From Oxytricha trifallax (Eukaryota > Ciliophora > Spirotrichea > Sporadotrichida > Oxytrichidae), in contig ARYC01000218.1 of assembly GCA_000711775.1 (NCBI GenBank), forward strand, positions 1 through 64,000: a stretch of 64,000 nucleotides of DNA, given 5' to 3'. The notes under the pieces are model-generated. The model had not been told where the DNA came from. It saw only the letters and a list, made by a program, of their open reading frames with translations, and did no database searches. Shown piece by piece: positions 1 to 12,471 of the stretch. Position numbers and translations under genes: made by a program. Every line of letters begins with the position of its first letter. Position 1 is the stretch's first letter.

Positions 1-939
1 CCAGTTTTAATTGTTGCCTCCACAAATTACAGCACTATTGAATTAGGCCTTTCAAATTCAACTTTTGATTTCACAAGTTTCAGTCATCGCCAGGCTGCTG
101 TAATTGAAGCTACCCTTGAAGGTAGGTATTTAATGAAGAATACAAGCAAGAACTATGGAATTTACTTGTTGAATGAAGCATAGGGTAGAGGCACAGACAT
201 TTAAACAAATGATGAAATCAATCAAAATGGTGGTTCTTATTTAATTATCGCTGATGTTTTTACAAAGAGATCTGAAGAATAAATCATTGGTAGAATTGGT
301 AGGCTCAACACTAAAGGTAGATGGCAGAGAGTTTTATATAAACTAGCTTCTAAAAGTAGTGCAGAGCAGCTGCTCGTGGTTTAGTAAAGTGAAGCAGATC
401 TTATTCTTGATCTCAAGTACAATTCTGTATAATCAATTTTGTAAAATCAATACGAAGAAATGGAAAATTCAATTTAACCAAACTTAGTGCCTCAGGAATA
501 GATATCTACAGAAGTTTCTTCTAAGGAAGAAAGTGACAAGCACGTTAGAGAAATTGTTGAGCATCTTATTAAGTTAACAGAGAAATCTTATAATGAAGCT
601 ATCAATTCAATTGAAGAAGAAAAGAAAGAAAAATCTTTAGAACTTAATGATTCTGCCTCAGTACAAGAACCAACTCAATAAAGTAAATTGGGATTTTATT
701 AACCAACTATCATAGAGTTAATAGAAGAAAAGATGAGTCAAAATCCAGTGCTGTAAGATAAACCCTTTGCAATGGTATAGTAGTTAGTGCAGAACAACTT
801 AAAGCGGTAGCACCATGAGATCACTAAATCTCCAGGCAGATCAAGATCCAAGAGTAACTAAAGTTCAAGAAGTTCAAAAAGGAGATTATTGAAAGGACAA
901 CAAAAGCTTGAATTAATCAAAGAACAAAACAAAAATTGA
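1..939 (+). CDS. SecA-like helicase, C-terminal part (5' end outside window)
   Basis: An open frame enters from the left edge and stops at TGA 937-939, about 312 residues, with TAA/TAG read as Gln. Residues ~55-105 resemble the second helicase domain of SecA-type ATPases: QGRGTDI followed by an NGGSYLII stretch, then EEQIIGRIGRLNTKGRWQ, matching motifs V and VI. The remaining ~200 residues are charged, Gln-rich and end in an Arg/Ser-rich tail, unlike bacterial SecA. SecA DEAD-like proteins with no export role are, as I recall, widespread in stichotrich ciliates. The neighbours are a TBE-22-kDa-like ORF and a transposase, so this may belong to a mobile element. The family call is moderately sure; the function is unknown. 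Confidence 0.55.
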
Positions 940-1248
940 GACCTCAATACTCGTCGCAGTGCTAGAGATAAATCATTTACTTGCACTTATACAGAGTTGC
1001 CAGAGAATGAAGAGACGATGGAAAGATGGTTGAAGATGGCCTCTAGTAAGAGGAGGCACTTTTAAAGCGACATAAATCACAAAAATCCAGAGAGAAAACC
1101 AAGATTAAGAATATGAGATTTATCTTAATTTTTTTAAGCAATTCCCCAAATTCAAGTTTTTGCTATTAATAGTATATAGAGATTCATGAAGGAATAGAAG
1201 CAGCAGCATTCAAAATCTGAAGTTCTCAGCTGCGCTAAGCAGGCTTAA
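940..1248. other. intergenic, convergent 3' ends
   Basis: Short spacer between the TGA of the SecA-like frame and the TGA of the minus-strand gene that follows. I see no gene, repeat or RNA in it. Confidence 0.5.
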
Positions 1249-2015
1249 TCAGTTGTTATTGAGCATAAACTGGTCTCTCATCTTGCGTAAGTCGAGCAAC
1301 TCACTTTCCATATTGTCATGTTCTTGTTTCAACTTTTTAGTTTACTGCAAGAAATCCTGCTTATCTTATTTTAAAGCTTACTCATAATCTTTTACTTCCT
1401 CCATTTAATCACGAGTTCGCTTTCTTTTAGATGAATCCTTTACTAGATTCACAGCCTTACCTCGCTCAGCTACACACGAAATTAAGAGAGAGTAAACTTA
1501 CTGCTAAAGTTAAGGCATCTGCTGAGAGCGTCCACGAACTCGGGTCTCATTTCTATAACGAGATCTCTGTTTTACTCTAGCTTTTCTCTTTGTTAGAGCA
1601 TTGCATCATGAATCATCTGGGAGACACCTTCGGTGTCTAGGGTGAAGAGCAAGTCACAGATCCATTATCTGTCTAGGTGGACCCAATCTCGTTCATCAGG
1701 CAAGTATTACAGCAGTCTTACAGATCCTCTTGCATAATCGAGAAAGTATTAAACTGTAAGTCCATCGATTTGAGGCACTGCTGACACTTTGACTGCGTCT
1801 CTTCTTACATACTATAATAACAGTTACAGGGGTAAGTTAATCGTTACTTCTTTCTCTGCTCTTATGATTTACTTAAGGAAATAAATGTTGGTGGAGTCTG
1901 ATTTGGGTAAGAAAGCGTGGCAGTCTTGGGCAAGAAAGTTGTATAGCTCTTTCTTACTTTTGCATTTCTGGGCGAGTTCTTGAACATTGATACCAGTAAG
2001 TTAAACTTGGTTCAT
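1249..2015 (-). CDS. TBE 22-kDa-like protein with bZIP-like tail
   Basis: Starts at ATG 2015-2013 and ends at TGA 1251-1249. A 32-nt GT-AG intron at 1501-1470 gives 244 codons in frame. Near the N-terminus it reads SKKELYNFLAQDCHAFLP, then FLKQIIRAEKEV. The same pattern (SK-x-(E/D)LY-x-(F/Y)L, FLP, FLK, EKK) occurs in the 22-kDa ORF of the TBE at 32384-32922, so I infer homology. The middle part is hydrophobic/acidic (WICDLLFTLDTEGV). The C-terminus has an N-x7-R basic patch (N, then SSKRKRTR) followed by heptad hydrophobics (V, L, F, L, M), as in a bZIP coiled coil. It is divergent from the transposase at 2207. It looks intact; its role in transposition is unknown. Confidence 0.6.
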
Positions 2016-2206
2016 TAAAATTTAAAAGTTAGGTGCCTTTCACCATTTTATATAGGTCAATTTCAATTCAGGAAGACACTACCGTTACTAAATCTAGAGA
2101 GTGCTTTTCATGATAATGAAATCCTACAGGCACGGTCCAATATCCGCTAGCGGAATTTCTACGAGCACAAAGAGAATTCATTATTATTAAATTTAGGAAT
2201 ACATTT

Positions 2207-3835
2207 ATGGAATCATATTCTAAAAAGCGACAGTCTAGACTTTCAGATTTCTTCAAATTGGAAGATAAAGATTATGATGATAACAGCTCTAGTGAAGAGC
2301 AGAGCTCTTCCAACTAATCAGAAGACTCTTAAGATCAAGCGAATTATTTAACAACCAATATGCTTTATTAAAGAAACATAACAGTTGCTGATGTTATTGT
2401 TGAATCTGTAAGTTATAGAGATATGATTTCATTATTCTACTAAACTTGTGATGAAATTTCAGAGTTTGAAAGTGATGGTTTCATCATAGACCCTAAAGAG
2501 ATTTATAGATAAACCGTTAAGAAAGGAACTAAACAATCATTACTTAACGATAGTTAAATTAGAACTCTTGGTTAGCTGGTGTTGAAGCTTTACACTGACT
2601 ATAAGTTATCTGACTTAGAACCATAAAGCTTAATTGATTAAGCTGAAAATTTTGATTCAAATTTGCTTGAAGCAAAAGTTAATGAGAATCATAAAGTCAA
2701 GGATTAAATTACAGTGTTTTGGTTAACACACACAACTTAATGCAACCGTGCCTCGCAGAGTATTAAAGTAGTTAGGGAAGGAGAAGAAGCTGTAAGAGAA
2801 AGAGCTTAAAGTTGCAAAGGAGTCACTTAGACTAAGAGATAAAGAAAAGTTATCCTACTAATAGATAATGGATAGATTGGGTATTTCATATTACAAACTT
2901 AGAAGATACTTGAAGAGTCCTATAAAGAAAGCATAATTTTGGAATTTAAAACAAATCAACAGAGGGAAGGATAAAAAACTTCACAGCAGAGCACGTACAC
3001 ATATAGTTAACATGCTAAAGTTTGATACTTAACCTGTGCAGGTTTCAGATATACAGCGCAGTTTATAGAAGAATATATAACTAAGGTGTAGTAAGCAAAT
3101 GATAAGAAGATTCTTAAAATGAGTTAATGATGACTTACAAATAAATCAAGTAGATTTCAACTTTGCATAATAGCAATAGTAGTAAGTTACAACGATAGTA
3201 TGCAGCCTAGTAATTCGTTGAAAACTTAAGTCAAGGTAAGAGAATTATCAATATAGATGAATCCACCCTTAATTAAACAGATTAAAGACACAGAGGTTGG
3301 ACTGCCCCTTATGTTAAAAATAGAGTTACAAATTCATAGAGACTCAAATAAATGAATTTGATTATTGCAGTTTCAAGTTCGGGAGAACCATTCTACACAG
3401 TTAATCATGGAAGAACTAACTAGCACTCATTATGTACTTACTATGCAAGCTAATAAAAGTACTCGAATAAATTGATGCTGACTGGAGATCAAATACTTTA
3501 ACTTCTTGATAATGCTCCTTATCACAGATCTCAAAGTATCATGGAAAAGTATATGGAATTGAGTTTACCTATAATGTTTCTAGGCCCCTATCACTAAAGA
3601 ATAGCACCTGTAGAATTAATGTACTCTTGGATTAAGAACAGAGACTTAAATCCATTAAAAACAAGAGCCTCATCAAAGTAAGATTAAGTTTTATAATAAA
3701 ATATAGAGGCTACTGGGCAGCATTTATGAAAGAGCTAGGCATGAATATTAGCAGAATTAATTAGAATTTAGTAAGACGCTGCTTTATCATGTTTTAACAG
3801 CAGCTCTAGAATCAATTTCCCTCAAGGATTTGTGA
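2207..3835 (+). pseudogene. broken Tc1/IS630-type DDE transposase
   Basis: Begins with ATG 2207 and ends at TGA 3833-3835, but the coding signal changes frame at least three times (near 2735, 3200 and 3740), so it is decayed. The first part is acidic/Ser-rich. The middle part has helix-turn-helix-like Lys/Arg-rich stretches (YKLRRYLKS). The last part holds the catalytic block: INIDEST (first Asp), QLLDNAPYHRS (second Asp), then GPYHQRIAPVELMYSWIK (Glu). The DNAPYH signature and spacing fit the Tc1/mariner-IS630 group. It differs clearly from the TBE transposase at 31175, so it represents another family. With the divergent 22-kDa-like ORF it probably formed a TBE-like element; I did not find its terminal repeats. 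Confidence 0.7.
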
Positions 3836-6800
3836 GTGAAACTGTTGCCTAAAAAAGCATAATTTATTCTAAGCTATTTTAGCTACAAAGTTCAGGAATA
3901 AATTAATGCTTGAAGTTCTTATAACTTCTAAATTACTTGCTTAATTTACTATAAATTTACTACCTTTATTTATCTAAGATTTACCTTTCACTATTCATGT
4001 CTATAGAACATGTTATAACAGCATTTATGGTATATAAATAAATTTGGCTCTAAAAGCCAATAAGTCATTTTATAATTTTAAAGACTAACATCTTTAGGAC
4101 TATACTATAATCCTATAAATTTTAAGGTAAAATTAAAAAGCTAATAATTCATTTCAAAATAATAATTAATCCATAAAGTAAAAATATAATAAGCCATTTA
4201 AAAACTATTTTGGAATAATAAAGATTTCAAGTTAATTATCAGGATAAATTATAAGCAATAAATATGGAAAGAGAAAGATCTCAGAAAATAAGTTAAGATA
4301 AAAACAAATTTAAGAATAAAAGAGATAATAATGATAAGTATAAGTTATAAATAAAGAGAAGAGAAAAACTTTTTCACTAGTAAGTTTATTTTAATTTAAT
4401 ATTATAATTATATTTATTGGCAAACTTTTTACCAACAAAATTTCCATTAAAATTTTTCTAAGGTTTAAATATTTACCATTCATTTGACTATAAATTGAGA
4501 GCAATTTTATTTAAAATTATAATAATAAAATATAAAGAAACATCTCTGACAGAGAAATATTTATATTCAGCAACTTTCAAACTACAAATTCAACTCAATT
4601 AATTCTCAAGGGGTTCCTCAGATAATTCACGTAATTATAGGACGGATTTTTTGTAAATTAATTTTCTCAAAGAATTTACTAGATCTATTCAGCACCTCAA
4701 ATGAAACAAAAAAATTAAATTAAATTAATTTCAATATGATAAATGGGTTCTCGATTCTTACAACTTTCTTAGTCAATGACATCTTGGATTTCTTTTAATT
4801 AAAAAATGGAAAATTTATCAAACAGAAATTTAGAAATAATTAAATTAAAACTAAGAAACAAATAATGGTAATTAATATAATTTAATTTAAATAAATTTAA
4901 TCTTGTTTTTATTCTTTATTTTACTTATAATTTTTAATGGCCTTGATACAATTTTGTGTATTTTAATGTTGTAAGATTGGGATTATTGTCAAAAAATTGG
5001 CGTACAATTTAGAATAATCCTTAAGAAAAAATAAAATCTACTTCATAAATCGCTTAATAATCGGGCCGAAATCAATATAAATTAAATAATTAATAATTAA
5101 ATAGCTATTTAAATATATTAATATATGTCTTTAATTTAATTAATGTCTCAGTAGTCTTTTAAATCTTCCTAATTAAGTCAACTTTTCTTCATCGCATTAA
5201 TCTTTTCCTATCAATATTGTTTAATTCAAAATTAAAGATACGAGACACACTAAACTATGCAAATAAAATGACCAGAGCTAAAATTAAAAAGGTAAGTAAT
5301 AAATATAATTAAGCAACATTTTCAAAAGATTTATTATTAGTATTAAATTTCAAAACCATATAATTCTTTAAATTTATTATTACTGAAATTCTTAATTTAA
5401 ATCTTAAACTTAATTTAATACTTATAGGGAAATAATATACTGATTTCAAAGTAACAATTTTGATTGCAGTGATCAATATAAAATTCAAAATAAATATCAG
5501 AATAAAGAATAGAGAAATGATAAAAATGCTAGTAATCTTTATATATGCGAGAATAAATAAAGCCAATTAATTTAGCAATAAACTAAATTAAAATTATGAA
5601 TTAAAAAGTGTAAGGATACAGTTTAAAGTATAAATTATTATACTAAACTATTTTTGAATTTATATTGCAAACTCAAGTATTTTAATAATTGAAGACCCCA
5701 AAACACCTGCTTACTTTATTTGATAGTTAAGAGCCACTAACATTGTACATTCAAATTCTTATCAATCTTTATTGATCATAGCCTACATAAATAACAACTA
5801 TTATATCATTTTCACTTTAATCTCAATAAAATAAGTATAATTTTAATTGTTAATTTTTGTAGTTAACAATTTAATCTAGAGATTATAACTAAAATTGAAT
5901 CAAAAAATTGAACTTACCTTCTTTATAAATCTCATGTCTATATCTTAATTCTAAATTTATACCACCTATCTAACTCACCTATATATAAGTTACTTAAAAT
6001 TGAATGCAACATGAATAGAATCAATTGCTGGAATGAAAAAATAAGTTAGAAATTTTATTTTGTTCTTTTATAATTTTAGCCTTGATTTAGCACATTTTAT
6101 AGTAATAAGTAAAAATACTAAAAACAGAAATGGCTTCTCTATACTTTCAAGTTTATATTAACTTACCTCCTTAAGTATCAAATCGAAAATATATAATTAA
6201 TTATAATTTACATTTACAATGATAATGCTCTTAATCTCAAATTATCCATATCTTACAATAAATGTAAAGCATATTAAGTTTTTGAATTTACAATTTACTT
6301 ACAATTGTATAAAAATTGTAAACAATTTTGTAACCCTAATTTATATTACTTTTACTTGAATAAATTTTGAAGCAAAGAACAAAATCAATATGATTTTAAA
6401 ATCCATATCATGCACTTTTTGTAATCTATTATACTTAGTACTATTAATAACACTCTAAGAGTAATAATATAGAGTGAACTTCATGCAAAATAGTAGAATT
6501 TTGCAAATATGTAATTTGTATAGAATTAATTGTATATAAATAGCAATTTAAAAATGTCACTTAAATAACTTAGCAAAATAAGTGCACTTTTATAGAGTGA
6601 CTTTACTGCTAAAATTAGTAATACTAAACTTTACAGTTGCTTGTCTTTTTCATTTGCGTGAATTATATAGCGTGTATTTAAGCACTCTGTTAAGATTGTA
6701 AGTGTAAGAAGCGTGAATAAATAAAATTTACCTTAAATTAATAGTGCATGAATAGCTTTGCTATAATGCTATTCCAGTGTAACAAACTTTATAGTACAAA

Positions 6801-7985
6801 ATTAGCGCAATTTTCACAAGCAGAATTATGAAAAACATGCAATTACGTAAATTCAAAGACATCAATCGATAGAGCGTGAGTTGCTCTACAAAGTGCACAC
6901 AAAGCGCAGTGAAGTTATTAGAGTGTGTGTGAGTTGCGTCTCTAACAAAGAAAGTGCGATAGCCATTGCAAATTTATCACTTTTTGATTTCCATTATAAG
7001 TTTAATTATTAAAGTAGTAATTATTAATTAATAAAAACCAAACTTAATTCAAATGTGGAGGTAAAACCGCATCACCCCATAAACAGTGTGAACGGTTAAA
7101 CTTTTCCAGTAATCGGTCAATAGGGTACAAACCCCATATATTCTTGATCAGCATCTCAAACTCTATAAGACTGGTAAGTATGGCCTCAAAATTAAATCTT
7201 GAATTTTTTCCCCATCTTCACCGTACTTCAATTCTCTAGATCGGCTCCCTCAAATTAAGTTAAAATCTGTCCTTTTAAATTTCGTTATTTATCGATATAT
7301 TTAAAACTTTTTATCAACTTATAAATTCTATGTGTACATACGTATTGGGGTTTATATCTAAATAGACGGCGAATTTTACAAAATAGTAAACCCTAATAGA
7401 ATTTAAATTTCCCTAAGTCCTATATTTGGTCATATGAAAGTACTCAAGTTTATTGGAGATGATTGAACAAAAAATAAAAATAAGATTTAATTTATACTCC
7501 CAAATTTATGAATTATTACTTGAAATTATAAAAGACACTATATCAATAAGATAGAATTTTATTTTATTTTGTCATTTTAATAAAATTTTCTTTCATTTAT
7601 GAAAATCAAAGTTAAAGCTAAATTAGATTTAATATTTTTAGACATATAATAAATCTTATATTATTATTAAAATAAACTTAATTAGTAAAATTTAATGAAA
7701 TAATTTAATTAATATTATAACTTAACTTAAGAAATCAACATATCTCCTTTTATAATTAATATGAAAATTTAGCTGGAATATTTTAATTTAGTAATTGAAT
7801 TAAATTAAATATACAAAAATAATTTATAAAATAAAATTAATTATAGTATTGTAATAATTATAATTTATTAAAATAACTTTATAAGGGTGATTATGGAGTA
7901 AGATTTTTACCTCATATACCATTAGCTTAATAACAATTTATGATATTCTCTCATTATGAAATTTAATTTTGATATTTAGATAATA
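3836..7985. other. gene-poor AT-rich stretch
   Basis: About 4.1 kb of roughly 75-80% A+T. Open frames exist only because TGA is the sole stop, and none shows coding-like composition or a recognisable motif. A slightly more GC-rich patch lies at about 7050-7260 and is not explained. It could be germline-limited DNA or contain small unrecognised gene segments. Confidence 0.5.
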
Positions 7986-7989
7986 AAAA

Positions 7990-10900
7990 AAATCATTCAG
8001 CAACTTCTCTCTTTAAGGAAGTTCAATATCAAATGTTAATCAGAGTTCACAGTTTATTGATAATTTAGGTAAAACATAATTATAAATTTACTCAAATTAA
8101 TCGCATAAATTTGAAATCTTATCATACAAATTTTAGAATAGGCAAAACAGCTTGAATAAGATCAAAGTCAGAGCAAATTTAAAATTAACTTAAAAAATCA
8201 AGATTTTTCAGAATTAATTCCACTTTAGTAAAATAATAATAGTAAGAAACATTAACGAGCTCAAACAGTTGATATATAAAGAAAGCATGAAAAGTAAAAT
8301 ATGCAAGGGTTAATTGATAGAAGAATTTTGGCTAATATAAATTTTTAGCCTATATATTAAGTTGAAGGGGATTTTTAAAATGATGAATTTATAGTATAAA
8401 CAAATGAAAATAAAAGCAATTATAAATATCAATTAGGTACTTAAAATCTTGAATAAAAGGCATAGAAAAACAATCTTTTTTCTAGTAGCTTACCTCCAAA
8501 GCATTAACAATCTACAATTAAGAATGAAATTAAAATTAGACATTCCAGCAAAGATTCGAGATCTCATTAAAGCAGGGAATTTATTGATAAATAAGTTATA
8601 AATAAAAACAATCAAAAGTTTTGGAAATACCCGTCACATTTATCACTAATTTTTTCGTATATATAATAACAATAATTTTTCAAAATCACTACTATAATTT
8701 TTATAAATGCTCTTGGTCACTTCCAGGAAATAATTTAGCTTAAAAAAATAAAAATTTATAATGAAATTACACATATTTTTAGTTATTTTTATCTCTATAT
8801 ACTTTCTGTGATTTTACAAATTAAAATCCATAGTTGATTTTATAGTATTTAATGATATGAAATAAATTAAGATATATTATTGAACTATAATATTTTTGAA
8901 AATGAAGGCGAACTGATTTTGTATAATATTAATCGTTTTGCTTATGTATTATACTTATTAAATAGATTTAAGACTTGATATTCTATAAAATTATCTGTTC
9001 AGTTTAATAAATAAATTACACTAAGTTTAAAATAAAAATAACTATAAATATGTGTAATTTTGTTTTTAATTTTTTCATGTTATATCATCCAAGAAAATTT
9101 CGGAAATATTTCTAAACATTTTAAATATGATTAATGACACCAAATTTACTTAGTTCGTCAATTATTGTTATTAGATTTACGAAATAATTTGAGGGTGGGT
9201 GTAAGACAAGTATCCTCCCCAAAGTATTTTAACAAAAATGTAATTTAAAAACAATCATTAACAAATATTCTTTCATAAAATCAACAAATTCAAACTTATA
9301 GCTAGCAATAAATAATAAGCCAAAATAATGATAATAATTCGGTCTCCCTAAGGAAATTTCAACAAGTTCTCTAACCTAATGATTTCTCTAGTATAATAAT
9401 TGAAAACTAGCTCTAGCACCAAATCGTTTCTTAATCCACTCCAACAAACAAATTAAAGAAAGGCGATAGCTCAAATAAGAGTAAATATGATTTGATTAAT
9501 GACATGCAACAGCTCTCAGCATTTGGTTAAAAATAATAAAGAATCACTGAAACTTAAACTTTAATAAACAAGAATAGTAACGTCTTTACTCTATCAGAAA
9601 ATTAAAGTGTAATTTAGATTTTATAAGGTTATGATCCCGATAATAAAATTCAAGATCCATCTTTTATTGATCAAAATAACATTATGATTATAGAAGTTGA
9701 AAATAGTTAGCTAAACAAAAGTCAAGCTTAGCTTTTTGATGAAATTGAAGCTAAAAATCAAACTGAAATGTTAGAAAATGATAAAAGTAACATTTCTTTG
9801 ACATCTACTAATTAAACAATCGTTATTGATCATGATGATAAAAATAGTCCAGAATAGCTAGGATTAATTGTTAAATAAGTTATAGAATAGGCGAAACCAT
9901 GTTCTACTATTATTTTGCCAAATACACATTTTAAGATTGGAAGCTTGCTCATAGATAAACCCTTAATCTTAAAAGGAAGGTCTGGTACTATTCTAGAAAT
10001 GACTCATGGATCGATTTAAGTGAACTTTGGAGAATAAGAAAAGTACAAAGAAGTTTTTGTTTTTTGTGAGTGTCATATTGTACTTAGCGACAGGGCTGAC
10101 TTAATTACTATAAGGGATGAAATTGAAAATGATTCTGAAAAAGCTATAAATAGAAATTAATTCATATATGCAAGCAACTCTAAATAGAACGGGAAGAATG
10201 AAAATTTCGAAAATTCGCCAAAGAATGCAAAATTACAAAACGATGTTCATTTAAGGCATGAGATAAAAGTTCATAGTCCCCCATCGGAAAAAGACGATCA
10301 ATATTAAGAAACTTAGCAAAAGTAAAAAATTAAAGATTAAAGTCATAAGTAAACAAACAGAGCTCTTGAATCTTATGATATTGAAAATTATGATAAACTT
10401 AATATGAGTTGTGGAGGTGAGCCGAATCTTTCTTAAAATTAGTTTGTTAGCAATTCAGAGATTAGTAGCAGTATTATCCCGCTCTTTGTTGTTAAAAACT
10501 ATACATACGTTGAAATAAGAGATTGTCTGATTTCATCTAAAAATAAATAGGGTGCAATGGATGTTGCTTTTGTACTTAATGAGAAAGATGAGAATGAGTA
10601 AAATCAATAATATAAAGGTATATTATCAATCAAATCTTGCAATATTGTTGGTTTTTCCCTTGGATTTTTAGCTGGATCAAATATAACATTTAAATTATAC
10701 TAATCTGATTTAAAGTTTCATGAATATATAAATTATAGCATATTAAGCGTTGAAGTAAGCTAAATTACAGATTGCAGGCATGGAGCTTTAATAGTAATTA
10801 ACCCTAAAATTCTGAAACTTTCAGGCTCCTAAATAGATAAAATTAATGGTAATGGCATTTAGATATTATTCAAACATCAAAATCATAGATAGATAATGAA

Positions 10901-12411
10901 GAAATAAAGTTAGATTACCTCAAAATTGTCGTCCATGAGTTTAACAAACTATGGCCAAATAAGTTAAAGGGAGATTATAAGAAAGTTATACATTGAAGAC
11001 AATCTAATTTCAAATTGCAAAGAATCAGGTGTTGTAATAAAATCTACAAATTCAGACAAGTCAAGGAGATTCGGGTCTAAATACCCCTTCATTAAGGCAA
11101 TTCTTAAATTGAATAAGAATAAGATTATTTATAATAAATACTGTGGAGTTTCCATAAAAAAGTTACATATTCAGCATTTTGAGATAACTAACAGTGAATT
11201 ATGCCAAAATTAGTTTGCTAATATGCTCTTGGATAAAGTTAAAGGACAATCGTGCAGTTAATTTCTATTGTAATAATGTAAATTGAACTATGGCATAGAA
11301 AACGGGTTGATAGCAAAAGACTCTTTTAATTTTCAAATCTAGGAATGTGAATTCTACAAAAACAAACAATCAGGAATCTATATATTTGATACTGGTGCTG
11401 TCAAGTAAGGAATAAAGAGAAAGCTAGAGATACAGAAAATATTAATGACTTAATAAAAGTTTTAGAAAAATCTTCACAATAATTAAAAAGATTTAACTTA
11501 TAATTTTGGGAAAAAATCTGGTTTAACAAGCAACTTTTAGAAAAATCTTGTATTTTAATAAGACTCAAACTTGAATCTTTAAAGCCCTATATACATTAGA
11601 GATACTAAATCTTCAACTTAAGCGAAAGAATTAAAAATTTCAACAAATGGTTAGATATTAAACTAGGGTCTATCTAACATCACTGATCCTATTTTAAGTC
11701 CAACATTAAGCAATAATGGAGTTACTAGAGGCCTTCCAATGTTAAGTATGCATACTCCAAGAGTCGAAAACAGAACAAGAAACTCTAATTAAATATTAAA
11801 TTTTTTATATATTCTTAGACTTATTATGTGATACTCTATTTTTATGAATAAAGAAATATAAATTAGGAGAAAGAGCTTTAACTCGATGATTTTAAACTTC
11901 AATAAACTGAAGTTGGTTAAATTAAAATATTGAAATGTAAAATCTATGACAATAAATAGAATGGGGTTTCTTTAGAAGACATTTATAAGAAAACTATTAG
12001 TCTGTAAAATTGTAAAATTAAAGATAATATTTTCAATGGAATAAGCATCAAAATTTGGATATTACAACTATTAATCTAAAATAGGATGTGCTAAAGTAAA
12101 ATATAAATAATCAAGAATATTAAAATATTGAAATGAAACAAAATATAACTTATTAAGTACAGAATCAAGATACTTTGTAAATAGAAGTGATTCACGAAAT
12201 TTAGAATTCACTAGTGTTAACATATGAAATTTCTCAATTTTTAAACGAATATCTCCTTGTACTGTTTCCTACTTTAACATTAACAAAAATTTTTATAAAT
12301 TTCAATAGATTTATTACTCATAATTACTTAAGTTAATGGGGCCTAAATTAATATAAACACATCTTTAGTGACAAATTTTCTTCTTATTCTTTTAGGTTAG
12401 TTGATATTTGA
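7990..12411 (+). CDS. Q-rich right-handed beta-helix (PbH1) protein
   Basis: Coding sequence with TGA-only stops runs in blocks: about 7990-8085, 8143-8660, 9235-11782 and 11857-12411. The N-terminal ~400 residues are Gln/Asn/Ser/Lys-rich. From about 9880 the protein has the ladder of a parallel beta-helix: IILPNTHFKIGSLLIDKPL, LFVVKNYTYVEIRDCLISS, LSIKSCNIVGF, SGVVIKS, NKNKIIYNKYCGVSIKK, ECEFYKNKQSGIYIFDTGA, and after the IES, ILKCKIYDNKQNGVSLEDI and NGISIKI. Such coils are known in pectin-lyase-fold and FBXO11/CASH-type proteins. No F-box or catalytic site is visible. An intron (gtaaaa...ttttag) is likely at about 8085-8142. Junctions between 8660 and 9235 are not resolved, and a further frame step near 12100 may hide a small intron. 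The fold call is firm, the function unknown. Confidence 0.65.
11783..11856. other. IES (74 bp), pointer AAGAAA
   Basis: AAGAAA occurs at 11777-11782 and 11851-11856 in the same reading phase. Removing the interval with one copy joins the two beta-helix blocks in frame (...RTRNINQEKELQ...). Confidence 0.75.
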
Positions 12412-12471
12412 TAGCTACAAGAGTAAATATTCATATAAGGACTCCTTAATCTTTATGTTATAAGATTGCTC

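Noticed and set aside
5309-5566. 85-codon hydrophobic minus-strand frame
   Set aside because: Ile/Leu/Lys/Asn composition expected from random AT-rich sequence, no neighbour or motif support.
8604-9257. AAAAACAATCA at 8604-8614 and 9247-9257 as a beta-helix gene pointer
   Set aside because: The two copies are in different codon phases for the frames I trust, so the join would break the reading. Probably chance in A-rich DNA.
11777-11837. ACTCTA repeat as the beta-helix IES pointer
   Set aside because: Wrong phase; AAGAAA nearby fits the frame on both sides.
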